Of a stretch of 5,680 bases of DNA, positions 1-3,081 are shown piece by piece (within the stretch, counting starts at the first letter, position 1; each line of letters begins with the position of its first letter). The notes under the pieces are model-generated. The model did no database searches and had not been told where the DNA came from. It saw nothing but the letters and a program-made list of their open reading frames with translations. This DNA is from JBDTRY01 sp039931435 (GTDB lineage Bacteria; Acidobacteriota; Thermoanaerobaculia; Gp7-AA8), in NCBI GenBank assembly GCA_039931435.1, contig JBDTRY010000244.1:1-5680 (forward strand), read 5' to 3'. The translations under genes were made by a program, and so were the position numbers.

Positions 1-42
1 TGCAGGCCAGCCGTGCGGCCCTACGAGTTCGTGCTTCTCTGA
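1..42 (+). CDS. Possible C-terminal tail of an unidentified upstream gene
   Basis: Frame 1 is open from the window edge to a TGA at 40-42 and would encode the 13 residues CRPAVRPYEFVLL. The residue composition is protein-like (a Pro/Tyr/Glu/Phe/Val tail), and the sequence just after it turns into repeat-bearing, clearly non-coding DNA, which fits a gene ending here. Thirteen codons are far too few to recognise a family, and an open stretch this short is expected by chance. If real, the gene would converge on the OmpA-family gene that ends at 281, with the repeat cluster lying between the two 3' ends. Confidence 0.2.
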   Translation, partial: CRPAVRPYEFVLL

Positions 43-99
43 GGTTCCCCTGGTTTTGACACAGCCTCGCGCTCGGGATGACAAATTTGATGCGCTCGC

Positions 100-115
100 G
101 CATGAAAATTCATGC
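100..115. repeat. Perfect 7-bp dyad GCATGAA-AA-TTCATGC
   Basis: The arms GCATGAA (100-106) and TTCATGC (109-115) are exact reverse complements separated by AA. The element is AT-rich against a GC-rich background and lies in the non-coding left end. It could be a small operator-like site or simply chance. No gene start lies close downstream on either strand, so a regulatory role has no obvious target. Confidence 0.3.
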
Positions 116-150
116 AGAGTTTCTTCTCTCTGGTTCAGCACCCCCGCTGT

Positions 151-170
151 TCGCTCTCTCAGGATGACAG
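151..170 (-). repeat. Intergenic 'CTGTCATCCTGAG' repeat, copy in inverted orientation
   Basis: CTCAGGATGACAG at 158-170 is an exact 13-bp reverse complement of CTGTCATCCTGAG at 226-238. The similarity continues outward: TCGCTC at 151-156 corresponds to the GAGCGA at 243-248, with a 3-base indel between them. A more degenerate version, CTCGGGATGACA (72-83), matches 11 of 12 bases of CTCAGGATGACA. The unit resembles a short dispersed intergenic repeat that I remember from acidobacterial and other environmental genomes. That recollection is not evidence from this window. Confidence 0.6.
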
Positions 171-225
171 GCCTTGGGCTACCCATCAGGAACGCCTCAG
201 CGTTTCATCAGAGCATCGAGCAAGT

Positions 226-253
226 CTGTCATCCTGAGCGTCGAGCGAAGGAT
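226..253 (+). repeat. Intergenic 'CTGTCATCCTGAG' repeat, full-length copy with weak hairpin
   Basis: This copy is longer than the one at 151-170. It reads TGTCATCCTGAGCG, then TC, then GAGCGAAGGATC. Within 231-253, ATCCT and AGGAT pair at the outside and GC/GC pair near the loop, giving an imperfect hairpin. It begins about 30 bases past the stop codon of the minus-strand OmpA-family gene, where a transcript end would be expected. No T-tract follows on the minus strand, so it is not a canonical intrinsic terminator. It could still slow transcription or protect mRNA ends, as REP elements can. Confidence 0.6.
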
Positions 254-280
254 CGCTCCTACCTTCTCTGACCCTTTGAG

Positions 281-2074
281 CTACTGAGCGATGACCAGTT
301 CCACCCGCCGGTTCTGCTGGCGGCCGGCAACTGTTTCGTTCGTTGCGATCGGAGACTCCTCGCCTTTTCCGCTCGCCGTAACCATGGTCTCCGAGAGTCC
401 GCGGCTGACGAGATAGCTTCTCACAGCGTCCGCCCGCTCCTGCGAGAGCTGCATGTTGCTCTCGGAGCTTCCGACACTGTCGGTGTGGCCTTCAACGCTG
501 ATCTTCGCCGTTGTGCTTCCCTTGAGTTGGTCGGCGATCTTGTTCAGGACGTTTTTCGCGCCCGGCTTGAGGGCACTCTTGCCGGTATCAAAGAAGATTC
601 CTGGAAGGGTGACTACCAGTCCGCGATCTTCCATGCGAGTCTGGGCGATGGCCGTAAGAGATCGAAGCATCCGTTCCCGTTCCTGATCGGACGCTTCACG
701 AGCGGAGAGCTGCTCTTTGGTGCGGTTCAGCTCCGCCTGCGTGGCCTCGACCTGCTTCCGCAACTCGGCGGCCTGTGCCTCGGACTGTGCAACCCGGGAC
801 TGGGCGTCGGCAATTGCCTTATCGCGCTGGGCCTGCATTTCATTGAAGCGCCGCTCGCTGTCAGCGCGCTCTTTGGCCTGCTGGTCGAGCTGGGCCTGCC
901 GTTTCTGCAGCTCGCTTTCCTGTTGTGCCAGGGTCTGGGCGTTGGTTGTCCCCGCCTGGCGCTGCGCGTCGAGCTGCTGGCGTAGCTGATCGTTCTCGGC
1001 GCGCATTGCGGCCTCGCTGCGCGTTTCCTGATCGCGAACGTTGTTCAACGACAGTCGCTGGTCTTCCACCTGCCTGCGCAGCGCTTCCGCCTCTGCCGCT
1101 GTGCTCGCATTTCCCAGTGAATTTTCATACCTGGCCATCAAATCGTTCAAGCGCGCTTCGGCGGCAACTCGCGCCTGACGATCACCCTCGAACTGCATCT
1201 GCAGTTGCTGATCTCGCTGCGCGAGCTGATCGCGCAGGGCCTGCACCTGATCGGCCTGGGCCTGACGGTTCTGGCTTTCAGCCTGCAGCCGCTGCCGCAG
1301 TTCGGCAGCCTGCCGTTCCGCATTCTCACGACGGCGACGTTCCTCGGCTGCCTGCGCTTCGCTGGCTGCCTGGGCCAGTCGTGTGCGCTCCAGACGAAGT
1401 CCCGGAAGATACTTGTTGGGGTTCTGCAGAAGTGCGTCGTACTGGGCACGACGGGCGAGCATCTCCGCGACGTAGGCCAGATGCTCGGCGTTATCGCTCT
1501 GCTTCTGAGCCTTGAGAATGGTTTTGGCTGTGCCGAGGTAGTCCTGGGCCTGACGGATGTCGTCCGGAGACGTGCTCTTCGCTCCGGCGGCGATCGCCGC
1601 ATTGATGGCGGCCTCGGCCACCTGCACCTTCTCGGCCGAAGTTCCCCCCCGATTCGGTGGCACCGTGGGAGGATCGAATACGGTTACCTGCGGAACGTTG
1701 CCGCCGAACCGCTGGATGTCCGCCATGAGGTTCCGGGCTTCGGTGGTCGACTGCGTCAACCGGGCCTGGGCAGTGGCAGCCTGCGCGGCGCGCAGAGCTT
1801 GGCGGGCATTGAGCTGCGCATCCTCACGCATGCCTCGTTTTTCGGAGTTGAGATTGGCCATGGCGAAGGTCAGCCGCGAGCGCGCTTCGTCATAGAGAGT
1901 TTTGGCGTAGATCGGCGCACCGACCGATTCCGCTTCCGTGACTGCCTTTGAGGCAGCGTCCAGTTCGGCCTGAGCAGCCGGAGTGACATTCTTGTCCGCA
2001 GCCATCGTCGGGACGGCTGCCATCAGGGCAACCAGGAAGGCAGCCACAAGGCGCCATTTGAGAGTACCGTTCAT
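281..2074 (-). CDS. Exported OmpA-family protein with two DUF4398-like repeats and a long coiled coil
   Basis: This encodes a 597-residue envelope protein expected to tie the outer membrane or periplasm to the peptidoglycan. The ATG at 2074 is chosen over an in-frame ATG 45 codons upstream because AGGAGG lies four bases before it and a signal peptide starts exactly there (charged MNGTLKWR, hydrophobic 9-22, likely cleavage after TMA at residue 25). Residues about 30-115 form an Ala-rich helical DUF4398-like unit containing 'YAKTLYDEARSRL'. Residues about 147-216 look like a second copy. Residues about 225-475 are a long Gln/Glu/Arg/Ala coiled coil. Residues about 483-597 are an OmpA C-terminal domain: 'FFDTGKSAL', 'VEGHTDSVG', 'LSQERADAV' and 'NRRVELVI'. 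Asp532 and Arg547 are 15 residues apart, the same spacing as the diaminopimelate-binding Asp271/Arg286 pair of E. coli OmpA. There is no beta-barrel and no lipobox, so attachment to the outer membrane is not evident. The gene ends with TAG at 281-283. The domain calls are from family knowledge; the envelope-bridging role is inferred. Confidence 0.93.
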   Translation of the reverse strand: MNGTLKWRLVAAFLVALMAAVPTMAADKNVTPAAQAELDAASKAVTEAESVGAPIYAKTLYDEARSRLTFAMANLNSEKRGMREDAQLNARQALRAAQAATAQARLTQSTTEARNLMADIQRFGGNVPQVTVFDPPTVPPNRGGTSAEKVQVAEAAINAAIAAGAKSTSPDDIRQAQDYLGTAKTILKAQKQSDNAEHLAYVAEMLARRAQYDALLQNPNKYLPGLRLERTRLAQAASEAQAAEERRRRENAERQAAELRQRLQAESQNRQAQADQVQALRDQLAQRDQQLQMQFEGDRQARVAAEARLNDLMARYENSLGNASTAAEAEALRRQVEDQRLSLNNVRDQETRSEAAMRAENDQLRQQLDAQRQAGTTNAQTLAQQESELQKRQAQLDQQAKERADSERRFNEMQAQRDKAIADAQSRVAQSEAQAAELRKQVEATQAELNRTKEQLSAREASDQERERMLRSLTAIAQTRMEDRGLVVTLPGIFFDTGKSALKPGAKNVLNKIADQLKGSTTAKISVEGHTDSVGSSESNMQLSQERADAVRSYLVSRGLSETMVTASGKGEESPIATNETVAGRQQNRRVELVIAQ

Positions 2075-2078
2075 GAAT

Positions 2079-2084
2079 CCTCCT
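2079..2084 (-). promoter_or_regulatory. Ribosome binding site that fixes the OmpA-family start
   Basis: On the minus strand the leader reads GAAAGAGGAGGATTC immediately before the ATG. This is a complete AGGAGG with a 4-base spacer. No comparable site precedes the upstream in-frame ATG at 2209, so this site supports the 597-residue form that begins with the signal peptide. Confidence 0.85.
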
Positions 2085-2100
2085 CTTTCGGACCGGCTCA

Positions 2101-2121
2101 CTCCTGCAGACACAGCAGGAG
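2101..2121 (-). promoter_or_regulatory. Hairpin in the leader of the OmpA-family gene
   Basis: CTCCTGC (2101-2107) and GCAGGAG (2115-2121) are perfect 7-bp arms around a 7-base loop, AGACACA on the plus strand. The element lies 27 bases upstream of the OmpA-family ATG and 17 bases upstream of its Shine-Dalgarno. If transcribed it would form a leader stem-loop; as DNA it could be an operator. I could not find a convincing -35/-10 pair nearby, so which of these applies is open. Confidence 0.4.
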
Positions 2122-2396
2122 CAGGAATGCGGGCCAATAGAAGCTCAGCTTGCAAATTCTGTGCGAACAGCGGCCGGCGAGCGCAGTTCGTGGTGTCCCA
2201 CGCCAGCAAACAAGGGAGTTTGAGCGGCAGGAATGGAGGCTCTGTCCGACCTCAGCGGGTATCGTGGTGGGATGCACGAGGCCAGCGGTGCAATCAAGTA
2301 GGGCCGCATGGCATGCGGCCGGTATTCCTCGAGGGGTGGTGCATCGGGTTCGGGGTTCGAGCGTCAGGACGCGAAGTCAGTGGTGCGCAAGATCGC
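2122..2396. other. Divergent intergenic region with no supportable gene
   Basis: This stretch lies upstream of the minus-strand OmpA-family gene and before the recognisable part of the nucleotidyltransferase remnant. Open frames cross it, but their translations are Arg/Ser/Gly/Trp/Cys-rich without any family pattern. A 22-codon ATG frame (2233-2301) has a weak GGCAGGA ahead of it but no recognisable product. The promoter of the OmpA-family gene probably lies here, though I cannot place it. The last 60 bases may hold a scrambled N-terminus of the remnant, since a 'VRGS' reading near 2349 resembles the VFGS of MNT proteins. The strong hairpin at 2302-2320 is listed separately. Confidence 0.6.
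2302..2320. repeat. Strong GC-rich hairpin, 8-bp arms with 3-base loop
   Basis: GGCCGCAT (2302-2309) and ATGCGGCC (2313-2320) are exact reverse complements around GGC. It is the tightest perfect palindrome I found in the window. No T-run follows on either strand, so it is not a standard intrinsic terminator. It lies about 230 bases upstream of the OmpA-family start and just ahead of the toxin-antitoxin remnants. It could be a protein-binding site, a REP-type repeat or a scar of an insertion. Confidence 0.55.
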
Positions 2397-2540
2397 ATCC
2401 CGGGTCGATCGCTGCTGGATCTGATCGCCATGGAGCAGGAGCTGGAGCAATCGCTCGGCATCCACGTCGATGTGCTGACGCCCGGCTCGACCAGTCTCTA
2501 CCTTCGCGATGTGATCCTACGTGAGGCTGTTCCTCTGTGA
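2397..2540 (+). pseudogene. C-terminal half of an MNT-type nucleotidyltransferase (MntA-like antitoxin), decayed
   Basis: From 2397 the frame reads IPGRSLLDLIAMEQELEQ, then 'LGIHVDVLT', then 'LRDVILREAVPL', ending at TGA 2538-2540. This closely follows the C-terminal half of small (about 95-100 residue) MNT nucleotidyltransferases that act as antitoxins to HEPN toxins, where the usual text is 'EPGRSLLDLI.LE.ELE..LG..VDVVT...L...LR..IL.EAVPL'. The catalytic N-terminal half, with its GSxxRG and SDxDxxV motifs, is missing from this frame. An adjacent frame near 2349 reads 'VRGSSVR', which could be a degenerate VFGSVAR, so a frameshift plus a small deletion is likely. Without the metal-binding Asp pair it cannot be an active AMP-transferase. 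The stop overlaps the GTG start of a HEPN fragment, the normal arrangement of this operon. Identification rests on remembered family patterns. Confidence 0.65.
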
Positions 2541-2581
2541 GTCGGGACCGCCTGCGCCTTCTTCACATTCGAGATGCAATC
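2537..2581 (+). pseudogene. 5' stub of a HEPN-domain toxin gene (HepT/DUF86-like)
   Basis: A GTG at 2537 overlaps the TGA of the nucleotidyltransferase remnant (GTGA), the usual translational coupling of MNT/HEPN pairs. It reads VSRDRLRLLHIRDAI, very like the typical DUF86/HepT opening 'MSRDRLYLxHILEAI'. After Ile15 the family pattern stops abruptly. The frame continues with unrelated residues (MPVGGSAECD...) through the start of the HicB-type gene and ends at a TAG at 2705-2707. The HEPN RNase motif (RxxxxH) and most of the roughly 110-residue domain are absent, so no toxin activity is expected. The break falls about 10 bases before the Shine-Dalgarno of the HicB-type gene, which suggests a deletion or insertion joint near 2582. 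Fifteen residues alone are weak evidence; the overlap with an MNT C-terminus strengthens the call. Confidence 0.6.
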
Positions 2582-2590
2582 ATGCCGGTT

Positions 2591-2596
2591 GGAGGG
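2591..2596 (+). promoter_or_regulatory. Ribosome binding site of the HicB-type gene
   Basis: GGAGGG lies eight bases before the ATG at 2605, an optimal placement. The site lies just beyond the point where HEPN similarity ends, so it probably arrived with the HicB-type gene rather than belonging to the older operon. Confidence 0.75.
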
Positions 2597-2604
2597 AGCG
2601 CTGA

Positions 2605-2811
2605 ATGCGATACGCCGTGGTCATCGAAAAGGCACGTGAGAACTACTGTGCTTACGTTCCGGATCTTCCCGGCTGTATCGCCACGGGAGCGACGCCGGGA
2701 GAGGTAGAAGAGGAGATTCGGAAGGCGATACAGTTTCACATCGAGGGCCTTCGCGAAGACGGCGAATCCATTCCCGAGGCTACAACAACACTCGAGCAGG
2801 TAGACGCGTGA
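2605..2811 (+). CDS. hicB: HicB-family (UPF0150-type) antitoxin-like protein, apparently without an intact HicA
   Basis: This is a 68-residue protein of the short HicB type. Residues 1-17 give the first strands ('MRYAVVIEKARENYCAYV'), residues 18-24 the signature VPDLPGC, then 'IATGAT' and a helix at about 31-50 ('EVEEEIRKAIQFHIEGL'), and finally 'EDGESIPEA'. HicB proteins of this kind form a partly degenerate RNase H-like fold that blocks the double-stranded-RNA-binding toxin HicA, an mRNA-cleaving enzyme. The length suits the short subgroup, which lacks a separate C-terminal DNA-binding domain, so autoregulation through such a domain is not expected. The start is fixed by GGAGGG eight bases upstream. 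No complete HicA (about 60-80 residues with a GSHxxF core) is encoded on either side. It may therefore be an orphan, a solitary protein with another role, or the survivor of a broken pair. The reading frame is intact. Confidence 0.85.
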   Translation: MRYAVVIEKARENYCAYVPDLPGCIATGATPGEVEEEIRKAIQFHIEGLREDGESIPEATTTLEQVDA

Positions 2812-2815
2812 TCCT

Positions 2816-2911
2816 GTGAAAACTTCCATCGCCGCCGCCTTGCGATCGCGCGGCAGCGGATGGGCCTCGAATCTTATCCGCATCTGCTACGTCAAGCTCG
2901 CCGCCGACTGA
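2816..2911 (+). pseudogene. Possible trace of a HicA-like partner (very tentative)
   Basis: Four bases after the hicB stop, a GTG opens a 31-codon frame beginning VKTSIAAALRSRGSGW and ending at TGA 2909-2911. HicA proteins typically begin with text like 'MKxSExIxxLxxxGW', so the 'KTS...LRSRG.GW' pattern and the position directly after hicB are suggestive. The catalytic GSHxxF/Y segment and everything after it are absent. There is no clear Shine-Dalgarno, because hicB runs up to it. It may equally be a chance open frame. Confidence 0.15.
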
Positions 2912-2932
2912 CATCGAGCTCACGGCTTGAAG

Positions 2933-2966
2933 GGGTCGCCTCTTGCGACATAAGAGGCTCTGACCC
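2933..2966. repeat. REP-like stem-loop (GGGTC-GCCTCTT ... AAGAGGC-TCT-GACCC)
   Basis: GCCTCTT (2938-2944) pairs perfectly with AAGAGGC (2952-2958) around the loop GCGACAT. GGGTC (2933-2937) then pairs with GACCC (2962-2966) across a 3-base bulge (TCT), giving 12 base pairs in all. Imperfect palindromes ending in GGGGTC/GACCC resemble repeats found beside REP-associated (IS200-like Y1) transposases, but no transposase is visible here. It follows the hicB region and has no T-tract, so I do not call it a terminator. Confidence 0.5.
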
Positions 2967-2990
2967 TGATGGCCCTGACCCTGATGGCCC
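2961..2990 (+). repeat. Perfect 15-bp tandem duplication, two copies
   Basis: TGACCCTGATGGCCC occurs at 2961-2975 and again, without a mismatch, at 2976-2990. The first copy begins inside the right arm of the neighbouring stem-loop (GACCC). The perfect match suggests a recent slippage or a copy-number-variable site. It is non-coding: in-frame TGA codons appear, and no gene crosses it. Confidence 0.8.
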
Positions 2991-3060
2991 CGGATATCGT
3001 GCTGATCGACCTCGCCCGACGCTGATGAGGCGAGCCACTGCTCCTCTCTGATCTGAGGTG

Positions 3061-3066
3061 TAAAAT
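3061..3066 (+). promoter_or_regulatory. Candidate -10 element for the kinase gene
   Basis: TAAAAT, within the local AT-rich patch GTGTAAAATTCC, is the only -10-like hexamer just ahead of the kinase start and lies 15 bases before its ATG. The sequence 17 bases upstream (CTGCTC, 3038-3043) is a poor -35. Transcription starting around 3073 would leave a leader of roughly nine bases. That would fit the absence of a Shine-Dalgarno between 3067 and 3081. This is a guess from position and composition. Confidence 0.25.
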
Positions 3067-3081
3067 TCCCACGCTACTCCG

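Noticed and set aside
231..253. Intrinsic terminator for the OmpA-family gene
   Set aside because: The hairpin is imperfect and no T-tract follows it on the minus strand, so I kept it only as part of the repeat.
56..271. 71-codon open frame across the left intergenic region
   Set aside because: It runs straight through the inverted copies of the intergenic repeat, so its translation reflects the repeat. No ribosome binding site or protein family is visible.
1205..1951. 248-codon plus-strand open frame opposite the OmpA-family gene, and the shorter ones at 485-985 and 925-1515
   Set aside because: These are shadows of the Ala/Gln/Arg-rich coiled-coil coding sequence. They have Leu/Arg/Gly-rich translations, no recognisable family and no ribosome binding site.
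2233..2301. 22-codon ATG frame with a weak GGCAGGA ahead of it
   Set aside because: It is very short, its sequence (MEALSDLSGYRGG...) is unrecognised, and its purine-rich upstream site is poor. It cannot be supported as a gene.
2842..2849. GCGATCGC palindrome, core of the cyanobacterial HIP1 repeat
   Set aside because: A single 8-bp occurrence is expected by chance in GC-rich DNA, and nothing else here suggests a cyanobacterium.
2563..2883. 106-codon minus-strand open frame opposite hicB
   Set aside because: The plus strand carries a clear HicB protein with its own ribosome binding site, and the antisense translation has no family pattern.
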